DNA of 64,000 nucleotides from Prionace glauca (Eukaryota; Chordata; Chondrichthyes; Carcharhiniformes; Carcharhinidae). The DNA lies in NCBI GenBank assembly GCA_037974335.1, contig CM075760.1, positions 60,518,515-60,582,514 of the forward strand, read 5' to 3'. Both the position numbers and the translations under genes were made by a program. How positions within the stretch are numbered: the stretch's first letter is position 1; every line of letters begins with the position of its first letter. This document shows, one piece after another, positions 34,973-46,090 of this stretch. The notes beneath the pieces were generated by a model, which worked only from the letters and a program-made list of their open reading frames with translations, had not been told where the DNA came from and ran no database searches.

Positions 34973-35524
34973 GTACTCCAATGCAAAGTGGAGGAACATC
35001 ACCTGATCTCCTGATTTGGTACTTACTGCATTCCGGGCTGAACAATGAGCTCAACAACTTCAGAACATCTCTTTTCCTCCATCTTAACCCCATTTCCTGT
35101 TATTTTGTTTTATTTCATATATCGTATTTATTCATTTTTTTACTATGATATATCTTCATAATTTCCATTTTACCTTGTTTATTTAAAATCTCACTTTCTA
35201 TCGTGTTTCCCCCCACTCCCTCCACCCCATTCGGGTCTTCTCTTACACTTCATTTATCCTGCCATTTACACATTCTGATCTCCTAATGGACAACTAACAA
35301 CACTTTTCTTAGCCATGCTCACTACCATTGAAATTCTGCCTATTTTTGTATTTATATGTGACACTTTTGTCACCCACCACACACATGCATCCCTCACCGT
35401 TACAGTATCAATCTCGTCCAAATGTCTTTGTCTTCAGCTCTGACAAAGGGTCATCCAGACCTTTCTGTGATCACTGTAGGGATTCACTGATTCATTCTAT
35501 ATGCTGAAACACCAGCGAGCTCAC

Positions 35525-35840
35525 ATAGGAAAATAGAACATTACAGGCCCTTTGGCCCTCAATGTTGTGTCGAGCAATGTCCAAACCCAAGGTCATGCTC
35601 TCCCACTCCCTATCATTCTGGAGTGCTCCATGTGCCTATCAAATAACCGCTTGAAAGTTTTTAGAGTGTCCGACTCCACTATCACAGCAGACAGTGTATT
35701 CCACACCCCAACTACTCTGAGTGAAGAATCTACCTCGGACATTACACCTATATCTCCCACCATGAACCTTTATGTTATGCCACCTCACACTGGGGCAAAA
35801 CTATTCACCTGTTCTCTGTGTGGTGAACAATGAATTGATC
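35525..35840 (-). mobile_element. CR1-type LINE 3'-end fragment
   Basis: Plus-strand antisense text ctcccactccctatcattct and accgcttgaaagtttttaga, with cactatcacagcagacagtg, is nearly the same as 44700-44990. No coding left. Confidence 0.65.
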
Positions 35841-36181
35841 CATATTAACAGACGGTGAATCAAACACGAACCGTGGAGGTAAGCGGGTCGAACCTTGATC
35901 ACTGGTCCACCACTGAGTTGGAGACATGGGAAACCCATGGATTGTCAAGATTTCAATACCGATTTTTTTTTTTTTACGTTGGTTCTGTTTTCCTTATACA
36001 TTTCTTTATTCACACATTAGTTTAGGTGTACATAAACAGGAACATATTTGAAGGATGACCTTGTGTGGCATTGAGAAATGCAGGAATTGTTGGAGTTAAA
36101 TGAAACTTTCGTTTTCTATCTCATATTTTCAAATCTTAAACACATTAACAAATAATCTCAGCAGATAATTCACTCCATTCT

Positions 36182-37038
36182 TTACTCAGTCCTGAAATTC
36201 CTCTGAGTCCCTGCATAAATGAACGGGTTGACGCAAGAACTCAGAAACTGAAGCACATATCCGCTTTCCTCCAAGATAAATGACCATTCACTGGGATCAG
36301 GATCTGAGAAATAAGGCACCTTTGCAATTCGGACATAGAGAATTGTCACAAAAAATAACGCATATGAGAGAATGAAACTGCATGAGATGGCAAAGAGTAA
36401 AATAATGGACTTTCTCCGTTTCTCCATCTCTGGGTCTCTCTGTTTTTCTCCATTACTCTGTGCCCGGAGCCTGGTGCGGGTCCGATTGGCTGCGAGAATG
36501 TGTCTGATAGTCAGAGCATTGAACAGTAAAATCAGAATGAATGGGATACAGGGCATTGAAACTGTTCGAAACAAATCATAGGCGTTCCATGCGAGGGATG
36601 TGTAAAATATTTGCTTTATAACACAGAACCATGGTATGTTGTTAATTATATATAACGGTTCAAAAATAAAATACAGGAAGGATGTTTTCAGAGAGCTCAG
36701 TGTGCAGACGGTCACTATGACCCACGCCGCTGTTTTCTCCCTACAGTATTTGATTTTCAGCTTCTGGCAGCAAATGGCCACGAATCGATCAAAGGTGAAA
36801 GCAACCGTTAACCAGGCAGAACTATCAATGCTTGCATAGGTTATCACAACATGAAGACTGCAGATTGGGGTGACTGACAGAAGACTGCCAGGGAAATAAA
36901 TCCCAGCAATCCGGTTTAATATCACGCTGGTAATAATGACCAAGAGATCTGTCACCGCCATGGACACCACATAGTAAATTATACATCTGGAGAGACCACA
37001 GTTTCTTCGGCATAGGATTACAGCGACTGCCAAGTTAG
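36182..37038 (-). CDS. GPR139-like receptor, gene 3, exon 2
   Basis: Encodes residues 24-308. With exon 1 the coding length is 927 bases. Landmarks: VPANLAVAVIL with N25 in TM1, D54 in TM2, Cys83 and Cys162 as the likely disulphide pair, DRF at 107-109, third-loop NRTRTRLRAQ and the family phrase DPEMEKRRKSIILLF before TM6, and NPFIY at 294-298, so this paralogue keeps the canonical TM7 proline. The acceptor is tctattttacag on the minus strand. The protein ends at RNFRTE, about 20 residues earlier than gene 2, removing most of helix 8 and the tail. The frame is otherwise intact, so it may still be functional. Confidence 0.92.
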
Positions 37039-38838
37039 CTGTAAAATAGAGAAGGCAGGAGAATATATGCACGGCAACACGAGAGACAAGATGTTACTTT
37101 CTCAACTCACATCAAAATGATACAAGATTGTACATGAAACTGAAAATCTTATGACTTGATTCTACATTGCAAACTATCCCTTGTTCAGGTTTCTATTCAC
37201 ATGATCACAAGAATTATAAATAAGATGGGTCTTTGACATGGAATTCCATCATGATGCAATACAATATAATGAAAGATAAGAAGATATTGAAAACTCATAA
37301 ATGCACCTTCAGGAATAGTCAGCAATTTCCAACAGAACATATTGAATATGGAATTATAAAAAAGCATTCATTTCAATATTCAACTGGAAAGTTTCCATCT
37401 CGCTCAGTTTCGATAGTTGTCCCACCTGGCGAATTATTCTTAAAATATTCACTGTTGGAAATGCTTGCATTAAAGCAAACTCTAAATCTTCAATCAACGA
37501 CGGGGGAACTAATTGGCTTTTCTCTGAATTTACAGAGGAAATACTGCAAGGGGTTCCAAACCCGAAAATGAAGTGTAATTGCTGATGTATAATGAATCTC
37601 TGTAACTGACAGATGCAAAGGACACACTTGGAAAGAGTATTGCTCTAATTGCAGGGGTTAAAACATACAAATCTGAGTGAAGTGTATATTTGAAGATTAA
37701 GAACTCGCAAGCAGTACTGGGTCCTTTGAACCTCTCTTCTGAAATTTCTGAAACAGGCATGAAAGCATTTCCAGAATCACTTATATTCCATCCAAAATAT
37801 ACCAGCAGTTACCCTGCCTCCGTCAACATGGTCAAAGTAATCAGAAAAGAATCGAGAGAAATGATGACTTGTGCAATGAATGTCGAGAGTCGAGACTGGA
37901 GACCAAACAGTACGCTTTGCTTGTTATTGGTGTGTACCAATCATTCACCAAAGCGCCGCTATTGCAATCCTCCTATATTGTCAAAAACCCGTTGATACCG
38001 AAGGTGTGTCAATAAAATCTTTCATGATATTCAGACAGCAATTGTTCATACGAATCAATCAATTTCTCTCAATATCTACAACATGAAAGAAATCTAGAAT
38101 TTCTAGATAACAATACAGGAACAGGGAGAAGACAATAACATATTTGCATGTACAGGGAGGTGACAATGCGATAATTCTGGAACATCAATGATACTAACAA
38201 TAAAAAGTTACACGTTTGCAATGGAATGGCAGTAACTTCCAATAGCAGCGCCAGTAATTCTGCAGAAATAGAGTGATGCTGTGGTTTCCGAGTGAAAATG
38301 CGCAACACTTAGTGTGTCAATGTCGTAATTGAACTACATGTACAACATAATAACTTTCAAGGATCCATCTACAATTGCATTGCTAAGAAAATATAACTGC
38401 ATTTCTAAATTGATTTTGCAGTGATACATGGCAAGTTTGATGGGAGGGGGGTGGGGGATCCAAAGTACGGCACAGGTGATAGACAGGCAGAACACAGTTA
38501 ATGAGAGACATTATCATGTCAATGCCTTTTTCTGTTACTTGAGTGAAACGGCACTGCCTAAAACGACAACGTTCACAATTCATTCAGAAAATTGTGCCAG
38601 CAGATTCAAGATATTATATCTTTCAAATGAAGAGTAAAGCTCTTAAAATTTATAAAATTATCCTGTGAAAGAGAACAAAATGTATCAGTTGACCCGAAGA
38701 ATCTATATATTTCAGGGGAAAATTAATCACTCTAAATGATAGAAGTGAATGCCATTTGTTGGAGATGTGCTAATGATAAAACTGAAAAAAACGTTACAAG
38801 CTGAACAAAGACAGTACATGATAATAACAAAACTGTAC
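37039..38838 (-). other. Intron of receptor gene 3
   Basis: 1.8 kb between donor g|gtacag and acceptor ttttacag. AT-rich, unusually free of LINE or SINE sequence for this window. I see no further exon. Confidence 0.85.
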
Positions 38839-38908
38839 CTGGAACTCCAATAGCTGCAATGACGGGATAGTAAATGGCAAACACCAGCCCTTTTGGAGGT
38901 ACGTGCAT
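38839..38908 (-). CDS. GPR139-like receptor, gene 3, exon 1
   Basis: Seventy coding bases from ATG at 38908: MHVPPKGLVFAIYYPVIAAI then GVP, and one G before the donor. Same length, motif and phase as gene 2 exon 1. An in-frame ATG 51 bases upstream (MLQHLLSYHACTKPPIK before the chosen Met) is an alternative start, but it has no counterpart in gene 2. The split codon becomes Ala24. Confidence 0.88.
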
Positions 38909-39189
38909 TTTTATCGGAGGCTTTGTGCATGCATGGTATGACAATAAATGTTGTAACATTTATACATAATGTCAGGCTCCAGGGAAATTATTCTTTTTAT
39001 ATTATTCACATTTAATGTGAAAAACAATTTCGTGCAGATGCTACCCAGCTGCTGTTTATGTTTTGATCGAGTATAATTTTTTGTTCAATGAATTCTCAAA
39101 CCTCCTTGAGTGAAATACCCAGAGACTAAGGCATAATCCAGTTTCCCTGGATATTCGTGTCAGTACAGAACATAGCTGCTAGCTTCTGA

Positions 39190-39545
39190 CTGAACGTAGA
39201 ACATAGAACATAGAACATTGCAGCGCATAACAGGCCCTTCGGCCCACGATGTTGCGCCGATCAATTAAAAAGCAATGACCGTCTAACTTAAACCAATCCC
39301 TTTCCATCCATAAACCTATCCACGGATCTCTTAAACGCCCCCAAACTAGGCGCATTTACAACTGCAGCAGGCAGGGCATTTCAATCCCTCACCACCCTCT
39401 GGGTAAATAACCTACCTCTGACATCTGTCCTATAACTACCACCCCTTAATTTAAAGCTATGCCCCCTTGTGCTAGCTTTCTCCATCCGAGGAAAATGGCT
39501 ATCACTGTCCACCCTATCTATACCTCTAATCATCTTATATGACTG
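39190..39545 (-). mobile_element. CR1-like LINE 3' end
   Basis: Plus-strand antisense starts with the tail gtagaacatagaacatagaa (repeated septamer), then ggcccacgatgttgcgccga and ccaaactaggcgcatttaca. The minus strand encodes DSHFPRMEKASTRGHSFKLR then DVRGRLFTQRVV. Close relative of the 26680 copy. Confidence 0.88.
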
Positions 39546-40200
39546 CATTAAGAAATGCAAATAGTCCATGGAAAACAGAAAATAAATGTTCAAAATCCCG
39601 ACGAAATGATAGGACGCAATTTAGTTGCAAAGATCTCTCATTGAGTCAACCCACTTCTAGCCATCTATTCGTGACCATGGTAAGGGCACTTAACTATGGC
39701 TACCTTAGGAGTCGCCTTTCTTTACGATAATGTTAATTTTTGCCAGGGCATTTCAATTACATCAATTTGGCCAAGTTTAATTTCCAGTCCATCCCAGTTA
39801 CTTTCAGGCCGAACATCCCCGGCTCTGCACAGCTACATTGGATGTTGGGCTACTCTGCTCAGCATCTGTAATGTAGAATAAATGGTTCCAGTCCAACCTG
39901 GTTACAATCGGCGTGTACATGCCCAAACTGGCTTGCGTCTGTTCAATGTCGACCAGATTCATCCCAGCAAATTCTCAGGTGCCCGAGAAACCTAATTCAC
40001 AAGACTCAACTGAGTGTTGTCAGGTCAAATTCAGTATGGTTATATTCACTACGGACATTATAAATCACTTAATTCTGGCAAACGCATCTATATTTTCAGT
40101 TGTCGATGTCTATTAGAAAACGATATTTTTTTTCGCCTGAGGAAAGTCCAGCTCAACGAAGGTACTGCCATAATGGACTGGACAACTTCATTGAACTAAT
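39546..40200. other. Non-coding stretch, nothing recognised
   Basis: Short frames only, with no family motif, RNA gene or repeat shared with the rest of the window. Confidence 0.45.
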
Positions 40201-40204
40201 TGAA

Positions 40205-40345
40205 CCAACATTTCCGAATCTGAGCTAAGCTCCGAGGAAGGGTCTTTAGCTCTATCCTCTTTCCATAGATGTTATCAGACCTGCTGAGATTTTCCAGCAT
40301 TTTCAGTTACTGTATCACATTCCAACATCCACAGTATTTTATATT
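40205..40345 (-). repeat. Type D interspersed repeat, reverse copy
   Basis: Contains ccgaggaagggtctttagct, gacctgctgagattttccag and caacatccacagtattttat, the antisense order of the type D repeat at 25803 and 45660. Confidence 0.55.
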
Positions 40346-40926
40346 TATCTTCGTTGAACTAATGGTTGGTCTGATATAAAACATAAAAGGCTTCAAATTT
40401 ACAGCGTGTCTTGTCAGTGTAGTTTCCTCTGATGCTACGGGACTGGTGGAGGACTCCGTTGATATTCTGCTTTGTTTGAAGTACAATCAAAAAACCGCTG
40501 TTTGTTTTAAGAAACATGCAAACTGTATAATGGAGAAGCGAAAAGAATTGAAGACAAAATATTAGTTTAGAGGAGACAAGAAGGGAAAAAATAATCCAGG
40601 GCTTTGATGCAGAAAGTGAGAATCTATTTATTGGTCTTGTGAAAGAGTTTAAGAATCCAATGTTTATCGTCACTCACATGGATTACAGAACATATGAATA
40701 AATCTGCGCACATCATTGTTGAGGGCACATTTCAAACTCTTGGTTCGGTTTCCTGAATGTTCTTTCGTTTCTTTCGGTTAAGATCAAAGAGAGACTGAGG
40801 GAGAAAAAGGGAAAGTGATGCTGATGTTGAAAAGTAGCATGAGGCAAATGGTAAAGACATTGAAGTCGGTGGGCAGTCCAGAATTGCAAAGAAAGAGTGG
40901 TGATAGAATGGAGAGAAAACGGATTT

Positions 40927-40997
40927 TGTATTGGCCGGGAATCGAACCCGGGTCTCACGCGTGGCAGGCGAGAATTCTACCACTGAATCGCCAATGC
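40927..40997 (-). tRNA. tRNA-Gly-GCC: tRNA-Gly (anticodon GCC), somewhat degenerate
   Basis: A 71-base cloverleaf on the minus strand: 5' GCATTGG, anticodon loop ctGCCac, B box gggttcgattccc, 3' CCAATAC. Departures from the vertebrate consensus are a C2:A71 acceptor mismatch and a U:U pair in the anticodon stem, so activity is uncertain. A minus-strand TTTT follows a few bases downstream as a likely Pol III stop. Confidence 0.85.
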
Positions 40998-41284
40998 TAC
41001 TCTAGCTAATCGCATTCAATGGGTTGAACTTCGAGAAAGCTGCTCCGACATCTGCAGTGATGACCTCAGAAATAGTTTTATCCAAGGCTTCCAAGGTGGA
41101 GAGAACTCATGGTTTCTGCAGTGCAATGATTACCACATTCACCTAACGAAAAATTCCCTGTTGGGAAGTGGGCAGAAATATATTTTCTTCATCAATCATC
41201 AATCCAGCTCCGTTCTGGTGATCCGCAGATTATGACCTGGTTAAGGGATTAGACCACTGCACAATCTTCTCACCAAAACGCAAG

Positions 41285-41379
41285 TGCTCCAGGTGAGGGT
41301 CGAACTCACAACCTCGGCATAGCCCGCTGGCTGTACTGCTGTATAAGTACCGCGCGCTAACCGATTGCGCCACTGGAGC
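41285..41379 (-). tRNA. tRNA-Ile-TAT: tRNA-Ile (anticodon UAU) with 21-nt intron
   Basis: Minus-strand sequence runs gctccagtggcgcaatcggt, then the anticodon loop ctTATa, an intron at 41321-41341, and an exon 2 ending in the acceptor strand CTGGAGC. The mature form (74 bases) matches vertebrate tRNA-Ile-UAU closely, and this tRNA normally carries an intron at the same place. A TTTT lies just downstream. Looks functional. Confidence 0.95.
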
Positions 41380-41869
41380 ACTGCACTGCACTGACTTTTG
41401 TCACATTATTAAAGGCTCCCACAGCGTTACCTCCGTTAATAACCGTTATTCGAGGCCACATTTCAGACCGGGAAACAAACCCATCAATGATTCTATTTTC
41501 CCCGGCTCCACAGTGAGTGAGACAGGGAGAAGCAGCAGGATTATATCCCTCAGTCTCCAATCGCCAGCAGAAAGCGGCGACTGCAGCTTCAGTCAGCGGG
41601 TTACTGCCCATCCCCGGGACACAAGGTCCAACCCCGTTCAAACCTCCCCATACACCCAACACAAGCTCAGCAAAACGCAGACAGATTATATTCCGCTCAC
41701 TGAACCTTCCAGTAACATTTACCCAACACCCGAGTGATTCACAAACACAATTCACACCAACTTTCCAAAACTTTTCAGTGATAAATTCCTCCATTTGGTT
41801 GAAAAGCTGAGTGTTGGGAATCTGGAAATGAGCACCATGGGATTTGTGTTATCCAGTTTCCTACTGTTC

Positions 41870-42860
41870 TCCCTCAGGTTTGTAATTCCATTTGTGTTGA
41901 ATATTGAAGCGAATCTTATATCAAAATTAGAAGAAAACAAGGGAAATATTAAATCTTGGAAGAAATCCTGAGGGAAATGGATCACAATATTCGGAAGGAG
42001 GTGCAGTATTATTGATGACTGAGTGGAAAGTATTGGATGATTGGGCTGCTGGTGGTCGGTTCCCTTCCCTCCTGTTAAATTCCTCCCTTTGATAAGAGAC
42101 ACGGATTTATTTTACCTGCCCGTTCATAGGAGAAAGGGAATAATCAACACACTACAGCAATGCTGCGGGATCAACGGAACTAAAGAGACTTGTATAGAAT
42201 TGTAAACAGTGCGGACATTCTGCAGTTCTGGAACAGGTTTTGCAGAAATAGAATTGTGGTCAGTGACACACTAGTTTAGAATATATTTACCACCTACTGT
42301 CTCAGTCTCTGTGGTGTAATTGGTCAGTGCGTTCGGCTATTAACCGAAAGGTTGGTGGTTTGAGATCACCCACCACGATCTATTGCTATTTTCTCACCAT
42401 CGGCAAACACTGACCTGTTGGCAAATGGGTCCGTGGGTGCTAATAATGAAAGATCGCTCTCAATTGTTCTCGACTGGACTGTTATCTGGAGTTACCAACA
42501 TTATTTAATGACAACTGACTTCAAACATATTACACATAACATTATAGACACACTTCCATTTTACTATTAAACTTAAAAAGAAAACAATCGAAACATGAAC
42601 TTGTGACTGAGCATTTGTTCCAATTCCGTATACCTGCTTCCATTCATTCCTGGATAGATCATAAATCTGTCTAACCCAAACTGAAATGTGTTCAATGATG
42701 GAACATCAGAACTCTCTGGAGTAGAGAATTCCCAAGATTCACGAGTCTTTGAGTGAAGCAATTTCTCCTCTTTGCTGTCCTAAATCATCAGCGCCTTATC
42801 CTGAGATTTTGTCCCCGTGTTTCAGATTCCCGGATCAGGAGAACTAACGTTTCAGTTTTG
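41870..42860. repeat. tRNA-Asn cassette, copy 1 (plus orientation)
   Basis: The left part (41870-42420) is matched in inverse orientation by 52450-53010, for example gaactaaagagacttgtata here and its reverse complement near 52715. The right part (42270-42860) is matched in inverse orientation by 50225-50870. All three carry a tRNA-Asn in the same relative place. Confidence 0.85.
42305..42378 (+). pseudogene. tRNA-Asn relic (anticodon AUU)
   Basis: 5' gtctctgtggtgtaattggt and the anticodon arm ttcggctATTaaccgaa are well kept, but the 3' acceptor strand (caccacg) no longer pairs with gtctctg, and the T loop is changed (tttgaga). Likely a pseudogene within the duplicated cassette. Confidence 0.8.
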
Positions 42861-42904
42861 TAGTACTATTTATTGTTTCTCGTTAAAGATGTTGAGATTT
42901 TCCA

Positions 42905-43290
42905 GCATTTTTATAGTAGGAACCAGTAAGGGCAATGCAAGTATGAATGGGTGTTGGCCATTGAGGGGATTGCTCAACGGGATTTACATTTCTCTCTGCT
43001 ATTCAAGGTGGCAGAAATATTGAACGAGTATTTTCAGTGAGCCTGTGTGATTTCGTGGTGTAATGGTGAGCACTCGAGACTCTGAATCCAGCGATCCGAG
43101 TTCAAATCTCGGTGGGACCTTGTTTTCACACGCAGATGGTTGATTTGCTGAAGAGTGTTTTGTTTCAATGTATCACAAAGCACCAATCGAGAGGACAATT
43201 TGTCAGCCAGTTCAATTGGTCTGACAATGCACAGTGTGATCATCCTCTGGTGCCAGGTGTCTGCAATGTCAGTGCTTCTCGTTTTTTTGT
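42905..43290. repeat. tRNA-Gln cassette, copy 1
   Basis: Matched in the same orientation by 53985-54330: upstream gtaggaaccagtaagggcaa and gatttacatttctctctgct, downstream tgatttgctgaagagtgttt and aatcgagaggacaatttgtc. The duplicated unit includes the tRNA and about 150-200 bases on both sides. Confidence 0.8.
43049..43120 (+). tRNA. tRNA-Gln-CTG: tRNA-Gln (anticodon CUG), weakened acceptor
   Basis: Body tggtgtaatggtgagcactc, anticodon loop ctCTGaa and B box agttcaaatct match tRNA-Gln. The acceptor strands (gatttcg and tgggacc) pair with one clear mismatch and several G:U pairs. TTTT follows at once. Possibly functional, possibly decaying. Confidence 0.8.
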
Positions 43291-43374
43291 TGCTCTTTAA
43301 TTCCTCTGTTGGAAAATAAAAAGAAGCGGTTTGTGTCGCATAATAGCAATTCGACTCCAGTCTGGCAATTATTG

Positions 43375-43375
43375 A

Positions 43376-43418
<43 letters not shown>

Positions 43419-43485
43419 TGTGAGTGAGTGAGTGTGTGTGTGTGAGTGAGAGAGAGAATGTGTGTAGGTGTGTGTGCATGTGTGA
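43375..43485. repeat. (GT)n microsatellite
   Basis: A run of tgtgtg of about 35 bases followed by interrupted tgtgtgag and gagagag units. Confidence 0.95.
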
Positions 43486-43489
43486 TGTC

Positions 43490-44110
43490 CCCGACTTGCC
43501 CCAAATTTTATAAATTGCCGCTCCCCCTATAAACTTGCTCTAATCTAGTTCACCTCGATTAAATCACTCCTCAATCTCCTTCTCTCCAATGGACAACAAT
43601 CCCAGCATCACAAACCAGAAACTTCTGGCTAATTTGAACTTTTCAGAATAAAACTTACTCCCAAGAAATTCCTCCATCTGTTTTAACTGAAATTTGCCAA
43701 CTTTTTAAAAAACTCTGTATTTTGCTTCTTAAAATTAAACATGTTTAGAAGAAATTCTTCAACCGATTTCATCAACTTTTTTACAAATTATTTTCACCAT
43801 TCTGAACAATGTAATGTTTCCATGTTTCTCTTCGAAAAATTTCCAACTTTTTAAAAGGTAGCTTAAACTTGCTGATCTTTTTTCCCCAAATACTTTAACG
43901 AAAATTTGTCATTTAAAAAAAAAAATTTTCAGAAGAAAAGTTTTTCAGTTTTTTTTAGTCACCATTGTTTTTGAAAAATAAGTAGGTAAGATAAGTATCT
44001 TCATTGAAGCTGATTGCATTTGGTCAACATTTCCCTGAATTCGTCTAAATTTAGTGAAAATATATTTTTCATCAACACAGATATGGAGTTTTAGAACTAA
44101 TGTTGCAATA
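43490..44110. other. AT-rich non-coding stretch
   Basis: Rich in ttttt and aaaaa runs, with no gene or repeat recognised. Confidence 0.45.
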
Positions 44111-44116
44111 ACATAG

Positions 44117-44189
44117 CGAGCCAGCCAGGAGTCGAACCTAGAATCTTCTGATCCGTAGTCAGACGCGTTATCCATTGCGCCACTGGCCC
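44117..44189 (-). tRNA. tRNA-Arg-ACG: tRNA-Arg (anticodon ACG)
   Basis: A 73-base minus-strand cloverleaf: gggccagtggcgcaatggat, anticodon loop ctACGga, extended match through the acceptor strand ctggctc. One T-stem mismatch (ctagg instead of ccagg) is the only clear departure from the vertebrate gene. A second, more altered copy lies at 54483. Confidence 0.9.
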
Positions 44190-44699
44190 GCGGCAAAAAC
44201 AGCTGCAGCACTATTTACATATCCGTCTGAAGCTTCAAAATTAGCGGAAACATGGTAAAAACATATTCAACTTAGTGAGGAAATGTTACATAATTGAAAT
44301 TTGCTATTCTCACTCACAGTCATTCTACTTTGCCTTGAATGGAGTTAACCTGCTGTGTTGGAATTCAAACCCTGGTTCTTAAAGCGTCATTTGCTTCTCT
44401 GCGTTATCAATCCAGCGTCAACAATATGGTTGGAAACCGCACCCCTCCCGCCAGTGAATCCACTATTGAATATTACCTGAACACAGATCTTACAATCATG
44501 TGACATTGGCTCTTCCTTCAGCCTCAAAATACATTCAGGAAAAGACAAAAGTGCTGAAAATTCATGACAACACAGAGCAGGAAAGAAGATTGACCTATTC
44601 TGACTCAGCACACATTTTATCAGTTCGTTCAGTGGCTAAAAGAGCATGTCAGAGGCTGGGAATCCTGCAGGAGTAACTTACCTCCTGACTCCCAAAAAA

Positions 44700-44992
44700 C
44701 ATCGAACATAGAACAGTACATCACAGTACAGGTCATTCGTCCCACGATGTTGTGCTGAGCTTTGTCCGAACCCATGATCAGGATCAAGATCAAGCTATCC
44801 CACTCCCTATCATTCTGGAGTGTTCCATGTGCCGACCCAATAACCGCTTGAAAGTTCCTAAAGTGTCTGACTCCACTATCACAGCAGTGAGTCCATTTCA
44901 CACCCCAACCACTTTCTGAGTAAAGAACCCACCTCGGACATCCCTCCTATATGAACCTTATAGCTATGCCCCCGAGTGACAGCGAAATCCAC
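44700..44992 (-). mobile_element. CR1-type LINE 3'-end fragment
   Basis: Plus-strand antisense: catcgaacatagaacagtac, cccacgatgttgtgctgagc, tcccactccctatcattctg and accgcttgaaagttcctaaa. Same element as 35525-35840. Confidence 0.75.
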
Positions 44993-45004
44993 CCGAGGAA
45001 ACAG

Positions 45005-45235
45005 TCCCTGAAATGGTGGAACAGTCCACCATCGACGTCGCACAAGTCAGGAGTGCGATAGAATGTTCCCCACTTGTCTGCATGATGCAGGAATCCACCA
45101 AAGGCACCTTAGACAGCACCTTCCAAAGACAAGACCACTTCCACCCGGCAGCACCCCCGCACCCCTCCAACACCACACAGACAACAGCATCACCAAGCGT
45201 CTCAGCATTCTGTGTGGCGCCAATGTTACTTGCCA
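45005..45235 (+). mobile_element. Second-family LINE fragment
   Basis: The frame contains QVRSAIECSPLVCMMQES, a decayed equivalent of RSVMEYSPLAWM in the element at 14370, then STFQRQDHFHPA. Plus orientation. Confidence 0.55.
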
Positions 45236-45254
45236 CTAGTCAGCTCCAAACATA

Positions 45255-45375
45255 AACATAAAGTAGCCGACTGCGGACTTTCGAAATCTGAAATAAAAAC
45301 GGAAAATACTGGGTGATGTCAGTACGTTTGGCACTATCTGTGGAGCGGGAATCAGAACTAACCTGTCCCGTCCAG
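45255..45375 (+). repeat. Type D interspersed repeat copy
   Basis: Phrases gactgcggactttcgaaatc, aacggaaaatactgggtgat and actatctgtggagcgggaat parallel the copy at 45660 and 25803. Confidence 0.45.
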
Positions 45376-45480
45376 GATGGGTGTGGGCGCCCATCCGTGC
45401 TCTTAAACGTTGCCTTTTTCCAGAGCCAGTGTGAGGCAAAATGCACTACCAATTGGCACAGAAAACCAGCAAGGTGATCC

Positions 45481-45553
45481 TGCCGAAACCGGGGATTGAA
45501 CCAGTGACCTTTAGATGACCAGTCTAACAGTCTCCCAACTGAGATATTTCAGC
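45481..45553 (-). pseudogene. tRNA-Phe-like gene with anticodon changed to GGU
   Basis: On the minus strand the acceptor arm (gctgaaa with tttcggc), D arm (ctcagttgggaga) and anticodon stem (ttaga with tctaa) are those of tRNA-Phe. The loop, however, reads ctGGTca where tRNA-Phe has ctGAAga. The T arm has mismatches (cactg with cccgg). As written it would be a threonine anticodon on a Phe body. Probably a pseudogene. Confidence 0.75.
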
Positions 45554-45654
45554 TGGCGTGGAAGCAGGAAGCTTTCGTCTCCCGGATATCTAAGAGAGCA
45601 ATGATTTCTGCCCATTTCATCTTTCTTCAAGTAATCTCAATCAAATGTCCTTAA

Positions 45655-45790
45655 TGATAAAAGCAAATTACTGCGGATGGGAAAAGAGGAAATGCTCCAA
45701 AATCTCCCAGTGTCTACAGCACCTGTAAGGAGTGAAAAGGGCGGACGTTTCGAGTCCAGATGACACTTTATCAAACGGAGTTACTCCGAT
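45655..45790 (+). repeat. Type D interspersed repeat copy
   Basis: Contains aagcaaattactgcggatgg, aatctcccagtgtctacagc and gacgtttcgagtccagatga, the clearest copy of this repeat in the window. Confidence 0.65.
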
Positions 45791-46035
45791 CGAGAAGACA
45801 GACAGGAACACAGGCTGAATGGCTGTTTGTCGATATAAGCGACAGAATTGCCAACATTGAGATATCCCTGCTCAGCGGATGGATTGGGACTTTCTAACTG
45901 AGGTTCAAATCCTGTCATTTTCACCTCCCGTCATTTCTCATCGAAACTTATTTTTGTTGAAAATTATTGGAAATAAAGCAATGGGTACAGAGATGGTCAA
46001 TTCATTACAAATCTCTCACATCAGCATCAATGAAG

Positions 46036-46090
46036 GTCCAGTGATCAGGATCGGCGCCGTGACGCGGTTTCGATTCCCAGTCACGGAGTG
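46036..46090 (+). pseudogene. tRNA-Glu-like relic
   Basis: The order tccagtgatcaggatcggcg, ccgtgacgcggtttcgattc and ccagtcacgg tracks the second half of tRNA-Glu with the D arm collapsed. No complete cloverleaf is possible. Confidence 0.55.

Noticed and set aside
35860-35935. A tRNA-like stretch near gggtcgaaccttgatcactg
   Set aside because: Looks superficially like an antisense B box, but no stems pair.
44335-44425. A possible further tRNA (minus strand, B-box-like gggtttgaattcc)
   Set aside because: No cloverleaf could be folded and no isotype was recognised.
45870-45920. A B-box-like ggttcaaatcc on the plus strand
   Set aside because: No matching A box or acceptor stem; too little to call even a relic.
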